64,000 nt of DNA, taken from NCBI GenBank assembly GCA_947463125.1, contig CANHQZ010000001.1:62001-126000 (forward strand), in the 5' to 3' direction. The notes under the pieces are model-generated. The model made no database searches. It had not been told where the DNA came from and saw only the letters and a program-made list of their open reading frames with translations. This DNA comes from Flavobacteriales bacterium. Its GTDB lineage: Bacteria; Bacteroidota; Bacteroidia; NS11-12g; UBA955. Positions 7,818-16,528 of this stretch are shown here, in pieces; within the stretch, counting starts at the first letter, position 1; each line of letters starts with the position of its first letter. The position numbers and the translations under genes are program-made.

Positions 7818-10220
7818 TTAAAAGTCCAGAATTACGCCAATGGTAGGCAATACAGTGCCCGATGTATTGGGAAGAAAATCGGCTCTGTACTGCAGCGGAT
7901 TCGCGGGATCGGTGATAAGCGAACCGTCCGCATTGCGTGCCGCCACCAGCGTATTGGGGCCTACATACTGGGTGTTGAAGAAGTTCTGAATATCGAGATA
8001 CAGGTTCAATGAACTTTTTCTGAAGTACCAAACCTTATCCACCCTAACATCAAACTGATTAAAATCACCCACTCTAAGGGTATTCAAACGGCGGTAATCG
8101 GGCAATGCCTGCCCTACCACATCCCAGCTGGATCTGGACAGGGAACGGTTTGTGTCATACGGCGTAAACGGTCTGCCTGTGATAAACCGCCACTTCACAC
8201 CCAACTCCCAGTTGCGCTTCAGTTTCATGCCACCGGTTAGCACAACCGTGTGGCGGCTGTCCCAGGCGCTCGCCACCAGTTTACCCGATGGATCTGCAAA
8301 ACTGCTCCAGCAAAGCGTATAGCTGGCAATACCATACAACCCTTTGCGGCTGCGCCTTTGTACCAAAAATTCCATGCCGTATGCCCTGCCCGTTCCGTTG
8401 GATATCACAGGTTCATTGCCCACAATCGCAAAATCACCGCCCAGATTGCCCAGACTGATACCTTCGCGCAGCGCTACAGGATAACGTTGATATTGCTTAT
8501 AGAAACCCTCCAGGGTAATTTTGGTTTCGGGTCCGTAATTGTACTGAAAACCGGCAGCAGCCATGCTGTTCCGCAGGTACTGCAATGTATTTTGATTGGC
8601 AAGCCTTCCTGAACTGTCACGGTAGCCCATCAGCGTGTAGGCAGGCAACTGGTGAAATCTGCCCACATTGGCATTGAAAAACAATCCGTCTGCAACCGGC
8701 AAAGACGCCGACAATGAAATTCCCGGCTGATTGAGCGGATTACGGGTATTTTCGTTGTAGCCCGAGCCATCGAGCCTGAAACCCATGGCTACCATGGCGC
8801 CGGAAGCAAAACTGCGGTTCCACTTGCTGAAGACATTGTATTTCAGCAAGTTCAAATCACCCCTAAAATTAATGGTCTGAGGACCCACAGGCGTGCTGAT
8901 TCTGTTAAATGTGCTGTTTCCATATTGCGCGAATTCGAAGCCACCGCCATTCATTACAGACCATCTACCAAAGCGGCGAGACTGCTCATATCGCAACTTA
9001 TTTTCTTCCTCGGTGCTGCGGTAATCCAAAATCTTCTTGGAAGGATCCGATTCATCGTTGTCTTGAAATTTGGTGCTGATGTTGCTCAGCATATTCCGGC
9101 TCAAAAAAACCTGGTGCTTGGCTTTGCCAAAATAAGTATAGGAAGCACCAATCATATAGTTCCATTGCTGGTAATCCGGTATGTAACCGAGAAGATACTG
9201 GTTGGTTTTGAGTTTAATGGAATCTGTAATTCCGTCGTTTACATTTGTGTTAATGCGGAAATAATCTACTGCTCCCAGCATCACCACATTTAGTTCTGAT
9301 TTGTTGCTAAGCTTGGTTTTTACTTTGGCCTGATAATCAATAAAATTGGGCAAAAACGGCAGTTTAAGCAAGGTAAATAAACCCTGCAGATAGCTTTGGC
9401 GTGCCGACACTATAAAGGTGGTCTTTTTCGATTTGCCCAGCGGGCCATCGGCCGTGAAACCCAGATCAGAACTCCCCAGGGTAAAGCGAAACTTGGGCTT
9501 GTCTGTATTTCCGTCTATTTGTCTGAAATCAACTACTGCACTCATACCATTGGCATAGTTTATGGGAAAAGCACCGGTGTAAAAATTTACTTCCTTGATA
9601 AAATTTACATTTAGAATTCCAACGGGACCGCCAGTACTGCCCTGGGTCTGAAAGTGATTGATGACAGGAATTTCAAATCCGTCGAGGTAAAACTTGTTTT
9701 CAACCGGCGAACCACCGCGAATCACAATATCATTTCTAAAGCTTGGAACACTAATTACACCCGGAAGCGATTGTACAATTTTACTAATATCGCGGTTACC
9801 GCCCGGATTTCTTTCTATTTCGCGGATGCTCAGTGACTGAGCCCCCACCGGACTTTCTGCCCTGCGGGTCTGCAAAGCGCTGCGTGAAATGTTTACGGTG
9901 CCAATGCTTCTGCTTAAACTCTCCATACTAATCTGCACAAACGGACTTTTATCATAGGTAAACAGCATTTCGGCCGCAAAGGCATCGAAATAACCCTCCC
10001 GGGTTGCACCAATCACATAAAAACCGGGTTCAGCAAGCTCTAAAGCAAAGTTTCCTGCAGAATCGGACTTCCCGGAAATGGATGTCTTTAGAATTTTCAC
10101 CTCAGCCATGGCAATAGGAGCATTTGTGGAAGCATCCTTTACAGTGCCTTTAATTATTATGTTTTGTGAAAAAACAGTTGTGGCTATAAGACACAAAGTA
10201 GAAACGATAGCATAACGCAT
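7818..10220 (-). CDS. TonB-dependent outer membrane receptor with carboxypeptidase-regulatory-like domain
   Basis: 800 residues. Signal peptide 1-18 (LIATTVFSQ), then a beta-sandwich regulatory-like domain (about 20-105, starting IIIKGTVKDASTNAPIA), a plug domain (about 115-235, with SIREIERNPGGNRDISKIVQ and the GGSPVENKFYLDG loop) and a beta-barrel to the C-terminus, which ends ...GVILDF with a terminal phenylalanine. This is the Bacteroidota TonB receptor architecture without the SusC hallmark and without a SusD neighbour, so it is not a SusCD glycan importer. The substrate cannot be told: there is no metal, heme or B12 operon around it. Convergent with usp; transcribed away from hsp20. Confidence 0.9.
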   Translation of the reverse strand: MRYAIVSTLCLIATTVFSQNIIIKGTVKDASTNAPIAMAEVKILKTSISGKSDSAGNFALELAEPGFYVIGATREGYFDAFAAEMLFTYDKSPFVQISMESLSRSIGTVNISRSALQTRRAESPVGAQSLSIREIERNPGGNRDISKIVQSLPGVISVPSFRNDIVIRGGSPVENKFYLDGFEIPVINHFQTQGSTGGPVGILNVNFIKEVNFYTGAFPINYANGMSAVVDFRQIDGNTDKPKFRFTLGSSDLGFTADGPLGKSKKTTFIVSARQSYLQGLFTLLKLPFLPNFIDYQAKVKTKLSNKSELNVVMLGAVDYFRINTNVNDGITDSIKLKTNQYLLGYIPDYQQWNYMIGASYTYFGKAKHQVFLSRNMLSNISTKFQDNDESDPSKKILDYRSTEEENKLRYEQSRRFGRWSVMNGGGFEFAQYGNSTFNRISTPVGPQTINFRGDLNLLKYNVFSKWNRSFASGAMVAMGFRLDGSGYNENTRNPLNQPGISLSASLPVADGLFFNANVGRFHQLPAYTLMGYRDSSGRLANQNTLQYLRNSMAAAGFQYNYGPETKITLEGFYKQYQRYPVALREGISLGNLGGDFAIVGNEPVISNGTGRAYGMEFLVQRRSRKGLYGIASYTLCWSSFADPSGKLVASAWDSRHTVVLTGGMKLKRNWELGVKWRFITGRPFTPYDTNRSLSRSSWDVVGQALPDYRRLNTLRVGDFNQFDVRVDKVWYFRKSSLNLYLDIQNFFNTQYVGPNTLVAARNADGSLITDPANPLQYRADFLPNTSGTVLPTIGVILDF

Positions 10221-10318
10221 AAAAGATTAAACAAAAAAACCTTGAAAAAGTTCAACAAAAACAGCAAAATATATCCATTTACAGAAAAAAATACGGGCAC
10301 TGAGCACATGCAGGCTTT

Positions 10319-10330
10319 TGACCTTGGTCA
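10319..10330. promoter_or_regulatory. Short palindrome upstream of hsp20
   Basis: TGACC-TT-GGTCA, perfect five-base arms, 24 bases before the weak CAACTTTG -7 element (10354-10361) of hsp20. It could be an operator for the heat shock gene, but a five-base palindrome can occur by chance. Confidence 0.3.
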
Positions 10331-10387
10331 GTAAACTCAGGACTTTCAGACTTCAACTTTGCAGCTCAACATTTAATTTTTTTAATC

Positions 10388-10828
10388 ATGAGCACATTAG
10401 CCACCACCACCGCCCGGATGTTTCCGGCATTCACCTCCCTGTGGGAAGATTTTCTGAACAAAGACCTGCTGGAATGGGACGGAGATTTAACAGCCACTAC
10501 CCCATCGGTAAACGTTAGGGAAACAGACAAAGACTTTAAAATTGAACTGGCTGCACCGGGCATGAAAAAAGACGATTTCAACATTGAACTTCAGAACAAC
10601 GTTTTGACCATATCTACCGAGAAGAAAGAACAAAAAGAAGAAAAACTGGATGGAAAATTCCTAAGACGTGAATTTAATTACAAAGCTTTTCAACGTTCGT
10701 TTGCCCTACCGGAAAATTGCGAAAAAGACAGTATTAAAGCCACGTATACGGATGGAATCCTAAACATCAGCCTGAACAAGAAATACGTGGAAGCCATTAC
10801 CACTTCCAAGAAAGTCCAGGTAAAGTAA
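10388..10828 (+). CDS. Hsp20/alpha-crystallin family small heat shock protein
   Basis: 146 residues; an ATP-independent holdase chaperone that binds unfolding proteins in the cytoplasm. After an N-terminal arm of about 40 residues (MFPAFTSLWEDFLNK) comes the alpha-crystallin domain: PSVNVRETDKDFKIELAAPGMKKDDFNIELQNN, here the classic V.ETD..F.IE...PG (about 39-70), then LTISTEKKE, the FLRREFNYKAFQRSFALPE loop and the ending ATYTDGILNISLNKK. The final I-x-I tail motif that aids oligomer assembly is not clear (the end is KKVQVK). ATG at 10388 is the only sensible start. A strong terminator follows, so secA is a separate transcript. Confidence 0.93.
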   Translation: MSTLATTTARMFPAFTSLWEDFLNKDLLEWDGDLTATTPSVNVRETDKDFKIELAAPGMKKDDFNIELQNNVLTISTEKKEQKEEKLDGKFLRREFNYKAFQRSFALPENCEKDSIKATYTDGILNISLNKKYVEAITTSKKVQVK

Positions 10829-10848
10829 AAGTCTGCTTTTAGTGACAG

Positions 10849-10876
10849 AAAAATCCCTCTTTGCCGAGGGATTTTT
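10849..10876 (+). terminator. Terminator of hsp20
   Basis: AAAAATCCCTC (10849-10859) pairs with GAGGGATTTTT (10866-10876), loop TTTGCC, followed by T. It separates hsp20 from secA and shows that the in-frame ATG at 10842 cannot be the secA start. Confidence 0.85.
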
Positions 10877-10916
10877 TATTTTCAGCCAAAATGTCGGTAT
10901 TTTCATCATTTCCTTA

Positions 10917-10947
10917 TTTGGCTTACATCTTGTAATATGTAATTTCG
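10917..10947 (+). promoter_or_regulatory. secA promoter (TTTG-N19-TAATTTCG)
   Basis: TTTG at 10917-10920 and TAATTTCG at 10940-10947, spaced exactly 19 bases as in the Bacteroidota consensus, with one mismatch in the -7 box. The secA ATG is 11 bases further. Confidence 0.65.
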
Positions 10948-10958
10948 CAGCTTATCCC

Positions 10959-13900
10959 ATGATTGGAAAACTTATAACCGGACTGAGTAATATTTTCGGC
11001 GGAAACAAAACCGACCGTGACCGCAAGGAAATAGAACCCATTGTCGTAAAGATAAACGAGCATTTTGCTTCCTACGCCACGTTGAGTAACGATGAACTTC
11101 GCAACAAGACCAATGAATTCATTCAGCGAATCAATCTTCACCTGACTGAAATTGACGGCAGGATTGCCGAAACGCGCGAACAGCTGAACCAAACGCCTGA
11201 AGACCAAACTGATGTGAGGGACGGACTTTTTCACGAAATAGACGAGCTGGAAAAGAGCCGTGACGCCAGCCTGGAAGAGATACTGGCAGAAATATTGCCG
11301 GAAGCCTTTGCTGCCGTAAAGGAAGCTGCACGGAGGCTGACCGAAAACGAAAAACTGACTGTTACCGCCACCGACCTTGACCGAGAAATTGCCGTTAGTC
11401 GTGGCCATGTTGAGATACAGGGCGATAAAGCCATTTACAGCAATGAATGGACCGCTGCAGGCGGACAAATTCGCTGGAATATGGTGCATTATGATGTGCA
11501 GCTGATAGGCGGCATTGCGCTGCACCGCGGCAAAATTGCAGAAATGGCTACGGGTGAAGGTAAAACCCTGGTAAGCACGCTTCCCGTTTACCTGAATGCC
11601 CTGGGCAAACGCGGTGTACATTTGGTTACCGTAAACGACTATCTGGCCCGACGCGACTGTGAATGGAACGGCCCGCTCTACAACTTCCTGGGGCTTTCCG
11701 TAGATTGTTTGGAATATCATCAGCCTAACAGTGCTTCGCGCCGTAAAGCCTATCTGGCAGACATTACCTACGGGACCAACAACGAATTTGGTTTCGACTA
11801 CCTGCGTGACAATATGGCGCACAGCCCCGAGGAGCAGGTGCAGAAAAAACACCATTTTGCCATTGTGGATGAGGTAGACAGCGTATTGATTGATGATGCA
11901 AGGACACCACTGATCATCAGCGGCCCAACGCCGCACGGCGATGACCAGCAGTTTGATGCACTGAAACCCAGAATTCAGAAACTGGTGGAAGCGCAGAAAA
12001 AATACATTGTAACGGCACTAAACGATGCCAAAAGGCTAATCAGTGAAGGGAACACAGGAAGCAAAGAAGGCGAAGGCGGACTCGCGTTGTTGCGCGCCCA
12101 CCGTGGTTTGCCCAAAAACCGGGCACTGATAAAATTCCTAAGCGAATCAGGGGTTAGAACCATTTTAACAAAAACTGAAAGCTACTACCTTCAGGATCAG
12201 CAAAAAGAAATGCCCAAGGCCGATGCCCCGCTTTTCTTTACCATTGATGAAAAAACCAGCAGTGTAGACCTCACAGACAAAGGTATTGAACTCATTACCG
12301 GTGCCGGTGAAGACCCAAATTTCTTTGTATTGCCCGATGTGGGAAGTGAAATCGCAGAAATTGAAAGAACCGCTGCCGATGAAACGGAAAAACTGCGCCG
12401 CAAGGATGAACTTATGCGTGAGTTCGCCATCAAAAGCGACCGTATTCACAGCGTGCAGCAGCTGCTGAAAGCCTACACCATGTTTGAAAAGGATGTGGAA
12501 TACATCATTCAGGATAACAAGGTAAAAATTGTAGATGAGCAAACAGGCCGTGTGCTTGATGGACGTCGTTACAGCGACGGTTTACACCAGGCCATTGAAG
12601 CCAAGGAAAATGTGCGGATTGAAGCTGCTACGCAAACCTATGCTACCATTACCCTGCAAAACTATTTCAGAATGTACCACAAGCTTGCCGGTATGACGGG
12701 TACGGCAGAAACGGAAGCACAGGAATTGTGGGACATTTATAAACTTGGCGTAATGGTTATTCCTACAAACAGACCAGCTATACGCAAGGATTATGAGGAC
12801 CAGGTTTACAAATCCATGCGCGAAAAATTCAATGCGGTTATAGATGAAGTGGTAAAGCTGCAGGAAGCAGGAAGGCCGGTACTTGTGGGAACTACCAGTG
12901 TGGAATACAGCGAATTGCTGAGCCGCATGCTGACCATGAAAAAGATTAAGCACAACGTGCTGAATGCCAAGCAGCACCAGCGAGAAGCTGAGATTGTGGC
13001 CGAGGCCGGAAAACCCGGTGCTGTTACCATCGCAACCAACATGGCCGGTCGTGGTACGGATATTAAAATCGGAGATGAAGTAAAAGCAGCAGGCGGTTTA
13101 GCCATTATAGGTACCGAACGCCACGACAGCCGCCGTGTGGACCGACAGCTGCGCGGACGTGCCGGACGTCAGGGAGACCCCGGAACTTCCAGGTTTTATG
13201 TGAGCCTTGAGGATGATCTGATGCGCATATTCGGTTCGGAGCGGGTGAGCCGCTTTATGGACAAATTTGGATATAAAGAAGGCGATGTGATTGAACATAG
13301 CTGGATGACCAAAACAATCGAGCGCAACCAGAAGCGCATGGAGCAAAACAACTTTGGTGTGCGCAAACGCCTGCTTGAATATGATGATGTGATGAACAAG
13401 CAGCGCACCAATATATACAGGATGCGCCGAAACGCCCTGTTTGGCGACCGCCTCAGCATCGACCTGAAAAACATGCTCTACAACTGGTGCACAGAACAGG
13501 TACAATCAGCCAAAGACGCCGACAGCTATGAGCAACTTGAACTGGAAGTAATTAAAACGCTGGCTTCAGCCCTGCCTTTCGATCAGCAAACTTTCCAGAC
13601 TACCAAAGAAGAAGCCCTTATCGAACAGCTGTTTGAAAGTCTGACCAAACATTACCAGGATAAAAACGAGCGATTGCGCATGCAGGCGCTGCCTGTTTTC
13701 CGTGGTATTTTCCAGGAACAGGGCGAGAAAATTGAGAATGTTTTGGTTCCCATGACCGATGGTATCCACAGCTTCCAGATAGTTACGCCCCTGCAAAAAG
13801 CCCTGGCTTCGGATTGTAAGGAGCTGATTCATGAACTGGAGAAAATGGTTACCCTGCAGATGATTGATGATGAGTGGAAAGAACATTTGCGCGAATTGGA

Positions 13901-14288
13901 TGAACTGAAGCAAAGCACCTACAATGCCCAGTATGAGCAGAAAGATCCCTTACTAATTTATAAAATAGAGAGCTTTGAACTGTTCGGTCAAATGCTGAAC
14001 CGTTTGAACCAGCGTGTGCTGGGACTGCTGTTCCGCAGTGAAATTGAGAGCGGTGACCGCGTAGAAGAAGCCAGGGTAAGCAAAAGAAAAGAGGAACCCA
14101 AAATGAAGACGGGACGGGAAGAAATTGGTGGTGGAAATATGCCGCAGGATCCAAGTATGCCGCCACCCCAGCCCGAACATCAAGGTATTCCGCAATCCCC
14201 CATTCGCAATGAGCTGAAAGTGGGCAGAAACGACCCTTGCCCTTGTGGAAGTGGCAAGAAATTTAAGAGCTGCCACGGTAAGGACTAA
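10959..14288 (+). CDS. secA: Preprotein translocase ATPase SecA
   Basis: Motor of Sec export: couples ATP hydrolysis to pushing unfolded preproteins through SecYEG at the inner membrane. 1109 residues from the ATG at 10959 (MIGKLITGLSNIFGG); longer than E. coli SecA (901), as usual in Bacteroidota, owing to insertions near residues 310-480. Walker A MATGEGKTL is at about 196-204, the DEAD-like DEVDSVLIDDARTP about 115 residues later, the second motor domain has TNMAGRGTDIK and RQLRGRAGRQGDPG, and the C-terminus carries the SecB/zinc site CPCGSGKKFKSCHG. An open frame continues upstream to 10842, but that stretch contains the hsp20 terminator and the promoter, so it is not coding. The four T9SS cargo proteins and the many exported proteins here depend on it. 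Confidence 0.97.
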   Translation: MIGKLITGLSNIFGGNKTDRDRKEIEPIVVKINEHFASYATLSNDELRNKTNEFIQRINLHLTEIDGRIAETREQLNQTPEDQTDVRDGLFHEIDELEKSRDASLEEILAEILPEAFAAVKEAARRLTENEKLTVTATDLDREIAVSRGHVEIQGDKAIYSNEWTAAGGQIRWNMVHYDVQLIGGIALHRGKIAEMATGEGKTLVSTLPVYLNALGKRGVHLVTVNDYLARRDCEWNGPLYNFLGLSVDCLEYHQPNSASRRKAYLADITYGTNNEFGFDYLRDNMAHSPEEQVQKKHHFAIVDEVDSVLIDDARTPLIISGPTPHGDDQQFDALKPRIQKLVEAQKKYIVTALNDAKRLISEGNTGSKEGEGGLALLRAHRGLPKNRALIKFLSESGVRTILTKTESYYLQDQQKEMPKADAPLFFTIDEKTSSVDLTDKGIELITGAGEDPNFFVLPDVGSEIAEIERTAADETEKLRRKDELMREFAIKSDRIHSVQQLLKAYTMFEKDVEYIIQDNKVKIVDEQTGRVLDGRRYSDGLHQAIEAKENVRIEAATQTYATITLQNYFRMYHKLAGMTGTAETEAQELWDIYKLGVMVIPTNRPAIRKDYEDQVYKSMREKFNAVIDEVVKLQEAGRPVLVGTTSVEYSELLSRMLTMKKIKHNVLNAKQHQREAEIVAEAGKPGAVTIATNMAGRGTDIKIGDEVKAAGGLAIIGTERHDSRRVDRQLRGRAGRQGDPGTSRFYVSLEDDLMRIFGSERVSRFMDKFGYKEGDVIEHSWMTKTIERNQKRMEQNNFGVRKRLLEYDDVMNKQRTNIYRMRRNALFGDRLSIDLKNMLYNWCTEQVQSAKDADSYEQLELEVIKTLASALPFDQQTFQTTKEEALIEQLFESLTKHYQDKNERLRMQALPVFRGIFQEQGEKIENVLVPMTDGIHSFQIVTPLQKALASDCKELIHELEKMVTLQMIDDEWKEHLRELDELKQSTYNAQYEQKDPLLIYKIESFELFGQMLNRLNQRVLGLLFRSEIESGDRVEEARVSKRKEEPKMKTGREEIGGGNMPQDPSMPPPQPEHQGIPQSPIRNELKVGRNDPCPCGSGKKFKSCHGKD

Positions 14289-14300
14289 AACGGCTTAGTA

Positions 14301-14498
14301 ATGAGTAAAAACGAGCCTGAAAAGGCGCATTCAGATTATTACTTCGACAACGGGTACCTGGTTTTTACGGAATATTATCTGACCAAACGGGGAATATGCT
14401 GTGGCAACGGCTGCAGGCATTGCCCGTTTGAACCAAAACATGTGAAAGGCAATCGTCATCTTAGTGACACTTCTACAACTAAAGATAAAAATGACTGA
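14301..14498 (+). CDS. DUF5522 small Cys-containing protein
   Basis: 65 residues, probably cotranscribed with secA (12 bases apart). It matches the short DUF5522 family by its pattern of aromatic strand followed by clustered cysteines: YYFDNGYLVFTEYYLTKRG then ICCGNGCRHCPFEP, i.e. CC-x3-C-x2-C, probably a small metal site. Function unknown; the family often sits beside conserved housekeeping genes in Bacteroidota. Complete: an ATG start, and a lysine/aspartate-rich tail after residue 45 that may be unstructured. Confidence 0.75.
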   Translation: MSKNEPEKAHSDYYFDNGYLVFTEYYLTKRGICCGNGCRHCPFEPKHVKGNRHLSDTSTTKDKND

Positions 14499-14529
14499 TT
14501 GCTGATGCTATTTTTCAGCCATTGTCAAT

Positions 14530-14537
14530 TAACTTTG
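14530..14537 (+). promoter_or_regulatory. Predicted -7 element (TAACTTTG), 4 bases before the start codon
   Basis: Exact TAnnTTTG ending four bases before the ATG at 14542. If transcription begins the usual few bases after this box, the mRNA would be leaderless. Confidence 0.55.
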
Positions 14538-14541
14538 ATTG

Positions 14542-16401
14542 ATGCGTAACCTGAAAACACGTTTAGCGTCCCTGATTTTTCTAGCATGTTTTTCAATTCA
14601 TGCACAGTCTGTTAAATTGATTGACAGCGGTGATCTGCCTGTTGTTTATAAAATAAATGGGCGAATCGTCTATTTTAATCAAGGCAGGATTTATTTCTCA
14701 AATGGAAATTTAGCTCAAACTGCCTCGATGACTATTGATCAATATGATGCATGGTTTTTTAAACGCGGTGTTAAAATAAACAATGGTCAAAAAGATCAAT
14801 ATATATGGCACGGTAGCCAAGGAAGGCTAATAAAAACGGATGGCACATTAAAAGGAAGCGGCATTTTTCTTGATACCGGTGGACATCACTTTTCTACCTC
14901 AAAAACTAAGTTATACTATTCCATTTATGAAAAGGTATTTGAAACAGATGGCACCAAAGAAGGCACAAGATTAATTATAAATGACCTTCACTGGGACAGC
15001 CAAATTTTCGAAGTTGTTTTTTATAATAAAGATAGCTTCATCATTTATCTAGCTAAACACGATAGTACGCTGTGTCTTAAATCTACAAACATCCACAATC
15101 TAAAATCTGAGATTCTTATAGACAGCTTAAGCCCCTATTCTCTGCACTACACAACCATTTATCCATTTGCGGATAAGAACTTAAGTCCTGTAATCGTTTT
15201 AAAGAAAAATGAAGAAAAGCAATTGTATTTGACCGATGGCAGAAGAAACAATACGCGATTTATAAAGCGCGTTAGTGAATATGAGTATAATTATCCCTTA
15301 AACAAAATAGCAAGGCTAAACGACACATTTTATTATGTTTCAGGCTATCCTATATCATACCTTTGGAAATTTCACAACCAAACCAACAGCCTTATCAATC
15401 TATTTCAGCTATCAGGCGGTGGAGCGATTGAAACCCGAATGGGCGATTACATCCAAATCGGTGTCCTCAGCAATCAATCCATTGTTGTGCCAGGCTATTC
15501 CAAAGCCAATTCCTTTGAACTATGGCATTCGGACGGCACCGCACAAAACACCCGAATGCTAAAAGATATCAATCCGGGAAAAGACAGTTCCATACCCCGC
15601 ATTTTGCTAACAGCTAATAAAAAGGCTTATTTTAGGGCTACTACACCCGGTGCCGGCAGAGAACTTTGGGTCACCAACGGAACAGCCATCGGAACACGAA
15701 TGATTAAAGATTGTATTCCGGGTCCTGCGACATCCTTTCCGGACCAATTTCTAGGTTCAGGTTCTTTTAAATCATTTACTATCTATGGCCCGGATTCCTT
15801 TATGTCTGATTACAGAATTGTATTGGGACTAGACACACGCAATGATTCCGTATATTCATATTCTGATTTAGCCAGAAACCCTCAAGGTTTATTACATTAC
15901 ATTTATCGAAATGACTCACAGATTGCCATTTACTACCTAAATAACAATGGCCCTGAAATAGTTGTCACAAGTCTTGATAAGACCAAAGTTCAATATCTCA
16001 CTTTCCCTTGTCAATTGAAACTATCAAATCCCCCCGGAAAAACAATAAAAATTTCTTCAACAGATTGGGTTTTCCTAAAATTCGCAGACAACAATAATGG
16101 CACACCCAACAAATTATGGTGGTATTTTGTTGGACAACCATGCATAGAGGATCAGAAGCTATTAATAAATCCAAACCCTGCTTCTGACGAACTTCGGGTA
16201 TTATTTGAAACTCCACTACCTAAAAACGCTGTACTCCGTATTTACAACATTTTGGGGCAATTAATTCGGGAAGAAAAATTGCCTGAAAACATGCCCATGG
16301 GATGGCGTATTTTCGATATCAGCAACATAAAAACCGGTTCTTATCTTATTCAGGTAAAATCTGGCAGTGTAAATAAATCTGCAAAATGGATTAAAATCTG
16401 A
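14542..16401 (+). CDS. T9SS-sorted secreted protein with 'ELWxxDGT' repeats
   Basis: 619 residues from the ATG at 14542 (a TTG just upstream is part of the promoter region). Signal peptide 1-22 (LACFSIHAQ). The body contains the propeller-like repeats seen in secreted proteins of Bacteroidota and myxobacteria: FETDGTKEGTRLI (about 135), LYLTDGRRNNTRFI (about 232), ELWHSDGTAQNTRMLKDINP (about 327) and ELWVTNGTAIGTRMIKDCIP (about 374). The last 75 residues (LLINPNPASDELRV onwards) are a T9SS type A sorting domain with GxxxR...NILGQLI and GSYLIQV. Function unknown; no catalytic motif. The coding sequence is visibly richer in A and T than secA before it or purH after it, which may mean more recent acquisition or weaker expression selection. 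Confidence 0.8.
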   Translation: MRNLKTRLASLIFLACFSIHAQSVKLIDSGDLPVVYKINGRIVYFNQGRIYFSNGNLAQTASMTIDQYDAWFFKRGVKINNGQKDQYIWHGSQGRLIKTDGTLKGSGIFLDTGGHHFSTSKTKLYYSIYEKVFETDGTKEGTRLIINDLHWDSQIFEVVFYNKDSFIIYLAKHDSTLCLKSTNIHNLKSEILIDSLSPYSLHYTTIYPFADKNLSPVIVLKKNEEKQLYLTDGRRNNTRFIKRVSEYEYNYPLNKIARLNDTFYYVSGYPISYLWKFHNQTNSLINLFQLSGGGAIETRMGDYIQIGVLSNQSIVVPGYSKANSFELWHSDGTAQNTRMLKDINPGKDSSIPRILLTANKKAYFRATTPGAGRELWVTNGTAIGTRMIKDCIPGPATSFPDQFLGSGSFKSFTIYGPDSFMSDYRIVLGLDTRNDSVYSYSDLARNPQGLLHYIYRNDSQIAIYYLNNNGPEIVVTSLDKTKVQYLTFPCQLKLSNPPGKTIKISSTDWVFLKFADNNNGTPNKLWWYFVGQPCIEDQKLLINPNPASDELRVLFETPLPKNAVLRIYNILGQLIREEKLPENMPMGWRIFDISNIKTGSYLIQVKSGSVNKSAKWIKI

Positions 16402-16440
16402 TGAAGAATTTCGCAAATTGAAGCCAAAGTTCAAAAAACA

Positions 16441-16449
16441 CCCCCCCCC
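16441..16449. repeat. Run of nine C
   Basis: Homopolymer in the gap between the T9SS gene and purH. It is outside any coding region. Such runs are length-variable and prone to sequencing error. Confidence 0.6.
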
Positions 16450-16516
16450 TTAGGTTTTGTGTACAAAATGTAAAAACCTTTGTGAGGATTGGCATCCGTT
16501 CCACTTCATTCAAAGC

Positions 16517-16524
16517 TAATTTCG
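16517..16524 (+). promoter_or_regulatory. Predicted -7 element (TAATTTCG) for purH
   Basis: Same eight bases as at secA and yidC, ending four bases before the purH GTG. A clear -33 TTTG at the right distance is missing. Confidence 0.45.
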
Positions 16525-16528
16525 CCCC

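Noticed and set aside
10842-10958. Longer N-terminus for SecA
   Set aside because: The stretch contains the hsp20 terminator and the TTTG-N19-TAATTTCG promoter, and its translation does not resemble SecA.
10923-11936. Open reading frame of 337 codons on the minus strand opposite secA
   Set aside because: It is antisense to a clearly conserved gene, has no recognisable motifs, and is explained by codon bias of secA.
16402-16528. Purine riboswitch upstream of purH
   Set aside because: I see only a C9 run, a weak AGGTTTT/AAAACCT inverted repeat and the promoter box that abuts the start codon, so no room remains for an aptamer.
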